From positions 1-35,039 of the forward strand of contig CANFNX010000012.1 in assembly GCA_947448495.1 (NCBI GenBank): a stretch of DNA of 35,039 bases, read 5' to 3'. This DNA is from Bacteriovoracaceae bacterium (GTDB taxonomy: Bacteria > Bdellovibrionota > Bacteriovoracia > Bacteriovoracales > Bacteriovoracaceae). Positions 1-7,671 of the stretch are shown one piece after another. How positions within the stretch are numbered: position 1 is the stretch's first letter; each line of letters opens with the position of its first letter. The notes beneath the pieces are model-generated. The model worked only from the letters and a program-made list of their open reading frames with translations, did not search any database and was not told where the DNA came from. The translations under genes were made by a program, and so were the position numbers.

Positions 1-391
1 CAGGGTATTCCTGAAGAATTTGCCAGCTTATTTCTGGGTGCTACTTCATGATAAGAAATTCATCTTCGGAAAGACGTGAGGGTTTATTATGTACGGCATC
101 AGGAGTTCCAATTTTACCGATATCGTGAAAGATTGCAGAGAGTTCAAGCTCATGCATTTCTTCTTTGGAGAGACTCGCTTCAGTTCCTGTGACGAGTGAA
201 AAATACGCCACTCGCATGCTGTGACCAAATGTATAGCTATCTTTGACATCAAGAGCTTTTAGTATCGTTCGGGCGGCCAATTCGCTGATCTTACGATTCT
301 CTTCTTTTAGCGCCTCAACTTGACCGGCCATTCCCAAAAGTGAGAGAGCGGTGCTCAAAGATGGAAGCTCGAATACATTGTTTTTTTTCAT
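1..391 (-). pseudogene. HD-GYP domain protein, 3' partial, interrupted by an in-frame TAG
   Basis: HD-GYP domains hydrolyse cyclic di-GMP. From ATG at 391 (GGATGA lies upstream; a GTG at 436 is an alternative) the protein shows a short N-terminal helix, an HSMRVAYFS helix carrying the first histidine, and then FHDIGKIGTPD with the HD pair. NKPSRLSEDEFLIMK follows, which is the standard spacing. At 41-43 the minus strand reads TAG. Directly behind it, in the same frame, the sequence continues as HPEISWQILQEYP, which is exactly the HP-E-I motif expected after IMK in this family. The stop therefore replaces one residue inside the domain and no frame change is needed. The GYP part would lie beyond the left edge. 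Other genes here use TAG as a normal stop, so genetic recoding is unlikely. A nonsense mutation, a base-call error, or readthrough are the options. It is divergent from the PP2C-like gene at 541. Confidence 0.75.
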
Positions 392-456
392 GTCTTCATC
401 CAACTTAATAAACCTGATGAACCTTAAAAAAGGCACACCTGATGAATTCTCTTCGG

Positions 457-485
457 TTGTTTTGCGGAAAAATAAACAGTAAAAT
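457..485 (+). promoter_or_regulatory. Possible sigma-70-type promoter for the PP2C-like gene
   Basis: TTGTTT at 457-462, a 17-base spacer, and TAAAAT at 480-485 lie 55 bases before the ATG at 541, in the gap between divergent genes. The -10 matches 5 of 6 consensus positions and the -35 only about half, so this is tentative. Confidence 0.3.
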
Positions 486-540
486 GAAAGGGGTCTACAA
501 ATCAGACTTAAGTGATTGAAAAAACGGGAATAATGAAGTT

Positions 541-1671
541 ATGGTCCTTCTGGATGAGAGAAATTTTATTGAGACACAACTTGAAGCTCAGGGATTACAA
601 ATCTTTGATTTTTACCAGTCCCCAAAAACATTTGATATGCTTAGTTTTTGTAGCATGGATCTTACCAGACGAGCTGAAGTTCTTTTAGTCGACACGGAAA
701 CCATCCTTAATCATCCTGAGCTTCAAGAAAAATTTAAAGTTGTTCTCAATACATATTATGGCGTCATCTTTTTTCATGAAGCTAAAAATGGCAAAGCCGC
801 CAGGTGGATTGAAGACCAAGCATCGTTTTTAAATAAGATTATTGCAGAGATCTCTATCCCCGCGAGTCCACTGCAATGGACTATGGTTACGAATCAATTG
901 CAATTTATGTGGTCGCTTCTTCAAGAGCAAAAATCTCTTCAGGAGCATCTGGTTAAATTCAGCCAAGAGCTGGATCAGGCCTTGCAAACGGCAGAAATTG
1001 AAATGCAAAAAGCAAAAAAAATTCATGAGGTTTTGATTCCTAAACGATCTGAAGAGATCAAAGGGATTCATTTTTTAAATAAATATGCTGCTGGAGATGG
1101 TGGAGGCGGTGAGTTCTATGATCTTCATCAGACGGGGTCAAAAATTTATCAAATATTGATCTCAAGTCAGTCCTACCTGATTTCCAGCTCTTTGATTGGA
1201 ATCTTAAATCAACATAAGCAAAAAGAATTTAATCCAAGCTCTTTTCTCACTGATTCGCAGAATGAGATTCTGCTCATAAACGGATCAAAAAAGAAAAAGT
1301 CCGAAGCCGATGTCACAATCTTTGAGATAGATACGACTAGTCTCGAACTAAAAGTGATTGGTCCCTCAAAAGCAGAAGTTTTGAGTTTAAAATCTGGGAA
1401 TGTTCAAAGGATAGGCACTGACTCCACTTATCAGCTTGCTAAAGGCGAGAAACTTTTGATTCTTTCCTCAGGCTTTTTATTTAATTGGAAGGAAGGACAA
1501 ATCAAGCAAGACTTATATTCTTTTTTAAATAATCATCATAAGCTGTCGCAAACAGAACTCATGATGGAGCTTTTTTTGCAGCTGAGCTCAGTAAAAGATT
1601 CTGACTTTTTTAAGAAAGATGCCACGGCCATCATGATGGAGGTAAATCGTCATGGAATTCATCAAATTTAG
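541..1671 (+). CDS. SpoIIE/PP2C-family protein with degenerate active site
   Basis: The 376-residue protein has an N-terminal region of about 110 residues that looks like a weak receiver-type alpha/beta domain (LLVDTE near residue 50). A helical, probably coiled-coil linker follows (about 120-175), then a C-terminal SpoIIE/RsbU-like phosphatase domain. AAGDGGGGEFYDL (183-195) corresponds to the family's GGDYYD motif. LLILSSGF (about 305-312) corresponds to the TDG motif, and KKDATAIMMEV (358 onward) to DDATLLVV. In known PP2C/SpoIIE phosphatases acidic residues at these points bind Mn/Mg. Here E191 replaces the first Asp, S310 stands where the TDG aspartate is expected, and only one Asp of the DD pair remains. 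The DxSGHG segment appears as ISSQSYLISSS. I infer a pseudophosphatase acting by binding partners, perhaps anti-sigma or anti-anti-sigma factors. The gene is divergent from the HD-GYP gene, and its 3' end overlaps the next gene by 20 bases. Confidence 0.7.
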   Translation: MVLLDERNFIETQLEAQGLQIFDFYQSPKTFDMLSFCSMDLTRRAEVLLVDTETILNHPELQEKFKVVLNTYYGVIFFHEAKNGKAARWIEDQASFLNKIIAEISIPASPLQWTMVTNQLQFMWSLLQEQKSLQEHLVKFSQELDQALQTAEIEMQKAKKIHEVLIPKRSEEIKGIHFLNKYAAGDGGGGEFYDLHQTGSKIYQILISSQSYLISSSLIGILNQHKQKEFNPSSFLTDSQNEILLINGSKKKKSEADVTIFEIDTTSLELKVIGPSKAEVLSLKSGNVQRIGTDSTYQLAKGEKLLILSSGFLFNWKEGQIKQDLYSFLNNHHKLSQTELMMELFLQLSSVKDSDFFKKDATAIMMEVNRHGIHQI

Positions 1672-2296
1672 TTTTCTTTTTCTCGTTTTGTTAGGACAGG
1701 CCTATGCTCAGGCAAGGTTTAGCCCAAAAAGCTGTTTAGATTCTTCCTATAAAATGACGATGATAAGAAAAGGACCATTGTTTGGTCTTTTTAAACAAGA
1801 ATTTATCTTGGAAAAGAAAAGTTGTATCATCCATATCACGCATCGCAAATACTTACCGAAGGAGTGGGTGATAGACGTTTGTCGCGAGCCCGTACACATT
1901 AAGGTCACTTCTGCGACTGGAGTTGATGTGGCGAAAAAAGAAGCAGAATGTTTAAAAAATGATAATTCGAGAGATACAAGTGATTTTTGTTCTCAGTATT
2001 TTACGATGATGGATGTTATTCAAGATGATGGACTAATTTTTGCTCAAGGTGATCGTGATAATCTTTATTCTGATCATGGCAGAACTTATTGCAGTTACTT
2101 GCTCTTGAAAAAATATTTGAATGAATCGATTATTTTTAGTCGTTACACCGAAGTTCCAGATATCTTTATTGAAAAATCCAAGGCCCAGCCATTGCCTATA
2201 TCACCTTCGACGCCTGCTCCTGAAGTGCAAGTGAAGCCTGAGGTCCAGCAAACAAAAGTTGAGGACCATCAGGCAGTGCCAAAGGCGAATTTTTAA
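1652..2296 (+). CDS. Exported protein of unknown function with Pro-rich tail
   Basis: I do not recognise a family. The 214-residue protein starts with a clear Sec signal peptide (basic start, hydrophobic FLFLVLLGQ, AYAQA cleavage region). The mature part has about seven cysteines, which suggests periplasmic disulfides. The last 40 residues are rich in Pro, Val, Gln and Lys (PSTPAPEVQVKPEVQQ), typical of an extended, disordered linker. The ATG at 1652 lies inside the 3' end of the PP2C-like gene (20-base overlap) and is preceded by GATGGAGG, so the two genes are probably translationally coupled and the protein may belong to the same response. Its stop overlaps the convergent PLP-enzyme gene by 4 bases. 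Confidence 0.6.
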   Translation: MEFIKFSFLFLVLLGQAYAQARFSPKSCLDSSYKMTMIRKGPLFGLFKQEFILEKKSCIIHITHRKYLPKEWVIDVCREPVHIKVTSATGVDVAKKEAECLKNDNSRDTSDFCSQYFTMMDVIQDDGLIFAQGDRDNLYSDHGRTYCSYLLLKKYLNESIIFSRYTEVPDIFIEKSKAQPLPISPSTPAPEVQVKPEVQQTKVEDHQAVPKANF

Positions 2297-3444
2297 GATT
2301 TACTAAAGGCCTTCTCAAGGTCTTTCATGAGATCTTCACAGTCTTCGATTCCTACTGAGAGTCGAATCAGATTGTCATAGATGCCTAAGCTTTCTCTGAC
2401 ATTCTTAGGGATTGAAGCGTGGGTCATGATGGCAGGATGATCAACAAGACTTTCGACTCCCCCGAGGCTTTCTGCGAGAGAGAAAAGTTTAACGTTTTCT
2501 AGGAATCGTCTGGATTCTTCAATTCCACCCTTTAGAAAAAAAGTGATCATTCCGCCGAAGCCTTTCATTTGTTTACGACCAAGATCATGCTGAGGATGCG
2601 AGGCAAGACCAGGATAAACAACACGCTCAACTTTAGGATGCTGTTCTAGGAATTGTGCTATCCTCATGGCATTTTGTTCGTGCGCTTTCATTCGAATCGC
2701 TAACGTTTTAATTCCTCGAAGTACAAGCCAGCTATCAAAAGGTGACTGACAAGGACCAATCGCGTTTTGATAAAAGAAGAGCTTGTCTCTGAGCTCTGTT
2801 GAATTCATCATCATCGCTCCACCAACCACATCAGAGTGACCATTAATGAATTTCGTCATTGAGTGAAGAACAATATCTGCTCCGTGATCTAGGGGATTTT
2901 GAAAAAATGGGCTCATAAAAGTGTTATCAACGACTGTTAAGGCACCGACTTTTTTTGCCATTTTTGATATTGCTGCAATATCAGAGATTTTCAAAAGTGG
3001 ATTTGTTGGTGTTTCAAGCCAAATCAACGCTGGTTTCGTCGTCTCAATTTCTTTTTCTAGTTTAGATAAATTTGTCGTGTCGACGAATTGATAATGGTGA
3101 ATATCAGGAAAGACTTTCGAAAAGAGGCGATAAGTTCCGCCGTAGACATCGTCCCCACAGATAACTTTTGATCCCTTGGGAAGCATATGCATGATGAGAC
3201 TGGAGGCCGAGAGTCCGCTGGCGGTTACAAGACAGTGTTTGGCATTTTCAATTGAGGCCAAGCACTCTTCAAGTCGAGATCGAGTAGGGTTGTGAGATCG
3301 AGTATACTCATATCCTTTATGTTCGCCCGGGGAGGATTGTACATAAGTCGAAGTTTGGTAAATAGGGGGCATAATTGCACCCGTTGTAGGATCAGGTTCA
3401 CCACCAACATGAATAACTTTAGTTTCAAATTTCATTTCATTCAT
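2293..3444 (-). CDS. Cystathionine gamma-synthase / gamma-lyase family PLP enzyme
   Basis: A cytosolic PLP-dependent enzyme of the Cys/Met metabolism family, 383 residues (usual size about 380-400). Visible hallmarks are PPIYQTSTY near the N-terminus, the YEYTRSHNPTR phosphate/substrate loop (45-55), ASGLSA (75-80), LETPTNP (143-149), VVDNTF (171-176), and the PLP lysine K198 in HSMTKFINGHSDV. Members either make cystathionine from an activated homoserine and cysteine (MetB) or split cystathionine into cysteine, 2-oxobutyrate and ammonia (gamma-lyase). Sequence inspection alone does not decide. Lying three bases downstream of gshA favours a cysteine-supplying lyase role feeding gamma-glutamylcysteine synthesis (inference). 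GGAG in the end of gshA, 7 bases before ATG 3444, is the ribosome site. It is the last gene of the six-gene minus-strand operon. Confidence 0.9.
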   Translation of the reverse strand: MNEMKFETKVIHVGGEPDPTTGAIMPPIYQTSTYVQSSPGEHKGYEYTRSHNPTRSRLEECLASIENAKHCLVTASGLSASSLIMHMLPKGSKVICGDDVYGGTYRLFSKVFPDIHHYQFVDTTNLSKLEKEIETTKPALIWLETPTNPLLKISDIAAISKMAKKVGALTVVDNTFMSPFFQNPLDHGADIVLHSMTKFINGHSDVVGGAMMMNSTELRDKLFFYQNAIGPCQSPFDSWLVLRGIKTLAIRMKAHEQNAMRIAQFLEQHPKVERVVYPGLASHPQHDLGRKQMKGFGGMITFFLKGGIEESRRFLENVKLFSLAESLGGVESLVDHPAIMTHASIPKNVRESLGIYDNLIRLSVGIEDCEDLMKDLEKAFSKS

Positions 3445-3447
3445 AGA

Positions 3448-4683
3448 CTACTCCATTAACTCTTTCATTTCGTAAGATGCTGCTAGTGTTGAGAGACGAG
3501 CGATAATTGAATAAACAGCTTCCTTAATTTTATGATCACTGTCTTGTTTAATATCAGAGAGGCAAAGTTTTTGATAAATCATCCCTTGAGCATTTAAATT
3601 TGCTTGAGGACCCTTCAGGGGATTGGCCCGCATAAAACCACCTGAACTTTTACCATCTACGAGGTAAATGGTGACTTCAGCAGGGGCATTATCGTATTTC
3701 ACTACCGTTTCGATTCCTTCCTGAATAAGGACAGAAGTGAATTTAAGTTTATTTTTTCCAATATCCATCTTGTTACGAACCTTACGATTCATGGTGCGAA
3801 TTTCTTCTCCGCTAGAAACGACGGAAATGCCCATGCCGTAGGTGCCTTGTGAAGCTTTGACAAAGACTGAGGACTCGGGTGGTAGAGTATGAAGTAATTG
3901 ATCCACCTGATTGGCCAATTCATCCAATCCTTCTTTGGTATTGAAATCAATATTCTCAACGGCGGAGAAATGCGCCTGAATTAAATCTGGATCAATATCA
4001 AATTGAGAGGCAAATTGATCGGCAATTTTTTTGTACCACTTAAAGTGTAGATTTTTTTGTCTTTTATACCATCCCACAAGCGGTGAGGGAAAAACGGGAG
4101 TGACAATCTTTTGCCATTCTACCGGTAGGGGATTTGATTGGTCATGATTGAGTACAACAAGGTCAAATTGAAATTCCATTTTAGGATTGAGTGAAACGAA
4201 TGTTCCACCCTCTTCAACGGCCTGATGAATTTCGAGATGGAAGCCAGACTGGGATTCGAGCTGGATAACTGGTTGCTGCACTTCCAGGAATAATTCTTGA
4301 TCTGGAGAAAAAATGATCACTTCTGTTCCTGCCATTTCAATCGTGGATTTTAATTTAAATAAGTGATCAAGATAGAATTTATTTTTTGTGTGAGACTCTG
4401 GCAATAGTCCAATCCGCTTGATATTTGGACGGATTTTTTGGAAAGCCTCTTTAAAACGATCGGCACAGTGTAGGAGATCCTTACTGCAGAGATTATTAAA
4501 ACCTGCTGGATACATATTGTGATCAACAGGAGCAAATTTTGTTCGGCTTTCTCTCACATCAACGCTAGAGGTAAGTGGTTGAGGTAATTTTGATTGCTCG
4601 AGATCAAGCCAATTATTTATGTCGTTCCAATGATGACACACAAATTGTTCAAGATCTGCTTTTGACGAAATTTTATTTGGCAT
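3448..4683 (-). CDS. gshA: Glutamate-cysteine ligase (ferrooxidans-type, ATP-grasp-like)
   Basis: Catalyses ATP-dependent joining of L-glutamate and L-cysteine to gamma-glutamylcysteine, the first step of glutathione synthesis. The sequence fits the proteobacterial GshA family named after Thiobacillus ferrooxidans (Pfam GshA), not the E. coli type. Recognisable blocks are VDVRESRTKFAPVDHNMYPAGFNNLC in the N-terminal third, VFVKASQGTYGMGISVV (ATP-grasp-like nucleotide loop), the basic NRKVRNKMDIGKNK segment, IQEGIETVV, and GGFMRANP...NLNAQGM near the C-terminus. I chose ATG 4683 (411 residues), which overlaps the 3' end of the upstream ATPase gene by 11 bases. ATG 4716 and TTG 4722 are in-frame alternatives, and none has a strong ribosome site. 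No gshB is visible in the window, so the second glutathione step must be elsewhere or be absent. Confidence 0.88.
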   Translation of the reverse strand: MPNKISSKADLEQFVCHHWNDINNWLDLEQSKLPQPLTSSVDVRESRTKFAPVDHNMYPAGFNNLCSKDLLHCADRFKEAFQKIRPNIKRIGLLPESHTKNKFYLDHLFKLKSTIEMAGTEVIIFSPDQELFLEVQQPVIQLESQSGFHLEIHQAVEEGGTFVSLNPKMEFQFDLVVLNHDQSNPLPVEWQKIVTPVFPSPLVGWYKRQKNLHFKWYKKIADQFASQFDIDPDLIQAHFSAVENIDFNTKEGLDELANQVDQLLHTLPPESSVFVKASQGTYGMGISVVSSGEEIRTMNRKVRNKMDIGKNKLKFTSVLIQEGIETVVKYDNAPAEVTIYLVDGKSSGGFMRANPLKGPQANLNAQGMIYQKLCLSDIKQDSDHKIKEAVYSIIARLSTLAASYEMKELME

Positions 4684-5713
4684 AGCTGGCCCATTTTTTT
4701 GTGAGGTTATTAACATGTTCAATAGGGTCTTTACTCATGATTTCTGGAAATTCGAGAACCACAGGGAATTGGCTTTTAAGATTTTTTTTGAGTTCTTTTT
4801 CTCTTGTTTCTAAAGAGTTTTTTAATGCCATTAGATTTGAAGCCTCTGGAAACCAGTTCATCATTTCCTGCTCTAAGCATTTATTAAGCACAAGAAAATG
4901 ATCTTGATGAATAAAATGAGTTGCATGGGACTTCATTTCAACCGCCTCAGCTGCTTTTCCTTGTTCAACAGAAGTAACTAAAAACCAATTGCATTCTGAA
5001 TTGGACTTGAGCCTATCTTGAAGATTGAGTCCTTTAAGGAAAGCTTCTTTTGATTGATATATAATTTGAACCGCTTCAATGAAGTCATCAATGAATTTTG
5101 CATCCGTGACCTTCTGAAGATAACTCAGGAGTTTTTTGACTCCGCCAGAAATCACCTTATTAATGATCCGAATGCCAAGCATTCGTTTACTTGCGTGAGC
5201 TGTTTTTGTTCCAAGGTAGCTAAACATCTCAACAAAACTTTGATCGAAAAATGAGCGTATCTTGCTGATACCTTCAAGGAAGTCTAAAAAGTGTGCTCCA
5301 GGGGGAGTGTCTAAAACAATCACGTCATATTGAGAGGTTTCAAATTGCATTTGAACCTCAACGAGTGAAAGAATTTCATTCATACCACCATAGGGCTTAG
5401 AAAGAATTTTAACAATTCGATTGGAAGCTAAATCTGGAGTTTGGTATTTTTTAGACATGCGCTGAATCGTTTTCTCTGGAGACATCAGCAGGGCATGTAA
5501 CTTGATTCCATTCATATCAACTGCTGTCACTTCTCCAATAGAATCGTTTGAGAGGCCTAGGAGATCTTTGAGTCTACGAGCTGGATCAATAGTGATTAAA
5601 AGAACTCGGTGCTCCTGGGCCGCAAGCGCAAGGGCGCGCGAAGTCGCAAGGGTCGTTTTCCCAACTCCACCAGTTCCGCAAAAAATTTCAAATGATTTAG
5701 TGAAAATCGTCAC
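4673..5713 (-). CDS. ArsA/Get3-like ATPase, second of a pair (signature lysine missing)
   Basis: A 346-residue P-loop ATPase of the ArsA/Get3 group within the MinD/SIMIBI class. FCGTGGVGKTT (residues 11-21) is the P loop, VLLITIDPARRLKDLLGL follows, and DVIVLDTPPGAHFLDFL (about 130-146) contains switch/Walker B residues. The family's deviant Walker A is normally GKGGVGKT, whose first Lys reaches across the dimer. Here that position is Thr (GTGGVGKT). The neighbouring ATPase keeps the Lys, so a heterodimer with one complementing lysine is plausible. The start codon is GTG at 5713, nine bases after the stop of the first ATPase, without an obvious ribosome site, so coupling to upstream translation is likely. 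There is no arsenite pump, ArsR or ArsC nearby, so an arsenic role is not supported. The mycobacterial Rv3679/Rv3680 pair is the closest described analogue I know. Confidence 0.85.
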   Translation of the reverse strand: MTIFTKSFEIFCGTGGVGKTTLATSRALALAAQEHRVLLITIDPARRLKDLLGLSNDSIGEVTAVDMNGIKLHALLMSPEKTIQRMSKKYQTPDLASNRIVKILSKPYGGMNEILSLVEVQMQFETSQYDVIVLDTPPGAHFLDFLEGISKIRSFFDQSFVEMFSYLGTKTAHASKRMLGIRIINKVISGGVKKLLSYLQKVTDAKFIDDFIEAVQIIYQSKEAFLKGLNLQDRLKSNSECNWFLVTSVEQGKAAEAVEMKSHATHFIHQDHFLVLNKCLEQEMMNWFPEASNLMALKNSLETREKELKKNLKSQFPVVLEFPEIMSKDPIEHVNNLTKKWASYAK

Positions 5714-5722
5714 TATGGGATT

Positions 5723-6544
5723 CTATATGAGTTTTGAGAGAGAACCTACTAAATCCATCTCAATATTAAGAGAATCGGAATTGAGGGAGTGCGGGAGAAT
5801 GCATTGCATCTCAGATTTATGATCTTCAATCAGCTGTTTTTCATTCAGGGATTTTTCTTTTAACCCATTCGGTAAATCTGAAAGGTTTTGCTCAACTAAA
5901 GGGAAGAGGCAATTATTGACGGTGATATCGACTTCCACCGGGCTCCGTTCCTTGAGACCAGTTTTTAATTCAATCGCTTCTTGCCAGGACATCTGGCTAG
6001 GTAAACTAATCACATGGATCTTGGTGTAAGTGGGGTCATTGAGTCGTGCCAACATTTTATGAGTATCTTCGAAGATGACACCGGATTCAAAAATGTGCTG
6101 AAAATTGCTGGTTGATTCAACCATTGTTAGGGCATGACCAGAAGCAGGTGCATCGAGAACGATGATGAGCTCTGGATTTTCTTTTCCCATTTCTAAAACT
6201 TTACCCAGGTAAATAAGATAATTAAACCCGGGGATCATATTAACAAGGGCCCGAAAAAACGGTGTTTTCACGATCCAGCCTGCTATCATTTTAGAATTCA
6301 ATCGTCGCTCGATGTAGCCCTTCGCCGATTCTTCTAAATCAAGCAAAACCTCTCTGATGCCGTTTATTTCAATATCGGAGTTTTTCTCCTCATGCACTTC
6401 GCTGAGGGCCTGATTTTTAAATGTGAGATAGAGGGCTTGGTAGTTCTGGCTTTGGAGATGGCGAACAAAGGCTTTGCTAAGAGTGGTTTTTCCCACGCCG
6501 CCCTTGCCGGTAAATATGTAGAGGCGACGTGGTTTTTGGTTCAT
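5723..6544 (-). CDS. ArsA/Get3-like ATPase, first of a pair
   Basis: A 273-residue ATPase of the ArsA/Get3 family. RRLYIFTGKGGVGKTTLSKAF (6-26) is a complete deviant Walker A with the signature lysine. ELIIVLDAPASGHALTMVES (about 125-145) matches the switch region (the family usually has DTAPTGHTLR). It is shorter than its partner and than classical ArsA halves (about 300). ATG 6544 overlaps the stop of the upstream outer-membrane protein gene by one base (TAATG), a sign of translational coupling. In this family paired adjacent genes can replace the fused A1-A2 halves of ArsA. The client could be a membrane protein tail, an anion or metabolite, or a metabolic complex, and the sequence does not tell which. 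Confidence 0.85.
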   Translation of the reverse strand: MNQKPRRLYIFTGKGGVGKTTLSKAFVRHLQSQNYQALYLTFKNQALSEVHEEKNSDIEINGIREVLLDLEESAKGYIERRLNSKMIAGWIVKTPFFRALVNMIPGFNYLIYLGKVLEMGKENPELIIVLDAPASGHALTMVESTSNFQHIFESGVIFEDTHKMLARLNDPTYTKIHVISLPSQMSWQEAIELKTGLKERSPVEVDITVNNCLFPLVEQNLSDLPNGLKEKSLNEKQLIEDHKSEMQCILPHSLNSDSLNIEMDLVGSLSKLI

Positions 6545-7272
6545 TAGAAGAGGTACATTCCAGTCAGAAGAAGTTTAAAGTAATAGCCTTTAATATCAGA
6601 TCCAGAATCTTGTTTAATCGTAAATGGCCAGTGAACTTGACCAAGTAGACCCACAACAAATTGATCGTTCAGTCTAAGATCTGCTCCACCACCAAAGTTC
6701 ATTCCAAAAGTCACTTTCTGATCAGACCACTTGTATTGCGTTCCCACCATTCTTTTCGCCTGAGGGGCATAAAAACCAAGTCCACCCAGAACAAAGGGAG
6801 AAAAGTTATCATACTCAACGACACGAGCTTTAATTGAGCTGTTGAGTCCTAGGAGCTTCATTCTTTCATTGTTTGCCTTATGCTCTGACATATGGGCATT
6901 AACCAGAAGATCAAAAGAGTAACTAGCAGCATACGAGTAGAGCACATCAGCCGTTATTTTATCTTCGCCATACTTTGAATAATTTCCCATAAGGAATGTC
7001 TCACCGAGACCAAGACCTAGGCCATGCTGACGTAAACGTCTTTGAGAGAAATTCTCATTCGAGGCTTTAGACTTGGTCACGGGAGCTTCATCTTCAACTT
7101 CTTCAGAGGTTGCGTTCGATGGCTTTTCATCAACAAGTTGTTTCTTCGTATTAGGAGTCTTGATCTTAAAGGCTTGAGACTTGGAGTCGGCTTGAGCAAA
7201 GGAGTAAGTTGTCTTAAAACAACTCATGGCCACAAGGGCCATGAGTATTAGCGTAAAATTTTGTTTTCTCAT
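6544..7272 (-). CDS. Outer-membrane beta-barrel-like exported protein
   Basis: A 242-residue exported protein. It has a signal peptide (MRKQNFTLILMALVAMSC...SFAQA, cleavage near residue 27), then a low-complexity Lys/Glu/Ser linker (about 30-75). The remainder has alternating polar and hydrophobic short strands with many aromatic and Gly residues (GLGLGLGETFLMGNY, FVLGGLGFYAP, FGMNFGGGADLRL, FVVGLLGQVHW), and it ends in the strand YYFKLLLTGMYLF with a terminal Phe. This is the pattern of a small OmpA/OmpW-like eight-stranded barrel recognised by the BAM machinery. The start is ATG 7272, nine bases after the PhaR-like gene's stop. Finding it between a PHA-type regulator and Get3-like ATPases is unusual and may point to a client relationship (speculative). 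Confidence 0.7.
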   Translation of the reverse strand: MRKQNFTLILMALVAMSCFKTTYSFAQADSKSQAFKIKTPNTKKQLVDEKPSNATSEEVEDEAPVTKSKASNENFSQRRLRQHGLGLGLGETFLMGNYSKYGEDKITADVLYSYAASYSFDLLVNAHMSEHKANNERMKLLGLNSSIKARVVEYDNFSPFVLGGLGFYAPQAKRMVGTQYKWSDQKVTFGMNFGGGADLRLNDQFVVGLLGQVHWPFTIKQDSGSDIKGYYFKLLLTGMYLF

Positions 7273-7281
7273 GAACCTAGA

Positions 7282-7671
7282 TTAGTTCAGAGTCGTTGAA
7301 TTTTCCATAGAAGAATTCAAATTTGTCGCCATGAAAGGCATTGCAGCTTCAGCAGCAACTGGAGCTTCGAAAGTAAGGTTGAGCTTGCTTTCAAGAGCTT
7401 GGATATAACCAGTAAGAGTGCCTTCTTCAGAACGGATAACGCGCTTAAGAAGCTCAACGTTACCTGGCTTAAGAGACTTTCTTTCTTGATCAAAAAGAAG
7501 CTGAATTTGAGTCATGTAAGTGATGTCGTTTTTTGACTTATTGTCGATCACTTGAATTTCGTGACCTTCACGGATGATCTGAGCAATTTCTTCTAAAGTT
7601 ACGTAACAGCTTTGGAAAGTGTCGTAAAGCTTGCGGTTCTGGTAACGCTTGATGATACGTACGTCTTTCAT
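7282..7671 (-). CDS. phaR: Polyhydroxyalkanoate synthesis regulator PhaR-like protein
   Basis: A 129-residue protein whose first 60 residues match the PHB/PHA accumulation regulator DNA-binding domain: VRIIKRYQNRKLYDT (4-18), then CYVTLEEIAQIIREGHEIQVIDNKSKNDIT. LLFDQE and a helical region follow. In PHA producers PhaR represses phasin and its own gene and binds the polymer. Many Bdellovibrionota and Myxococcota keep this protein without an obvious PHA synthase, and none is seen here. A GGGG stretch 6-10 bases upstream of ATG 7671 can serve as ribosome site. It is the first gene of the six-gene minus-strand operon and is divergent from the TPR lipoprotein gene. The C-terminal Ala/Thr/Asn-rich tail looks disordered. 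Confidence 0.82.
   Translation of the reverse strand: MKDVRIIKRYQNRKLYDTFQSCYVTLEEIAQIIREGHEIQVIDNKSKNDITYMTQIQLLFDQERKSLKPGNVELLKRVIRSEEGTLTGYIQALESKLNLTFEAPVAAEAAMPFMATNLNSSMENSTTLN

Noticed and set aside
41-43. TAG as a recoded sense codon in this organism
   Set aside because: Several clear genes in the window end with TAG (for example at 1669-1671 and 22487-22489), so TAG works as a stop.
4673-6544. Arsenite resistance operon
   Set aside because: The ATPases are ArsA-like, but no ArsB/Acr3, ArsC, ArsD or ArsR is adjacent. The neighbours indicate another role.
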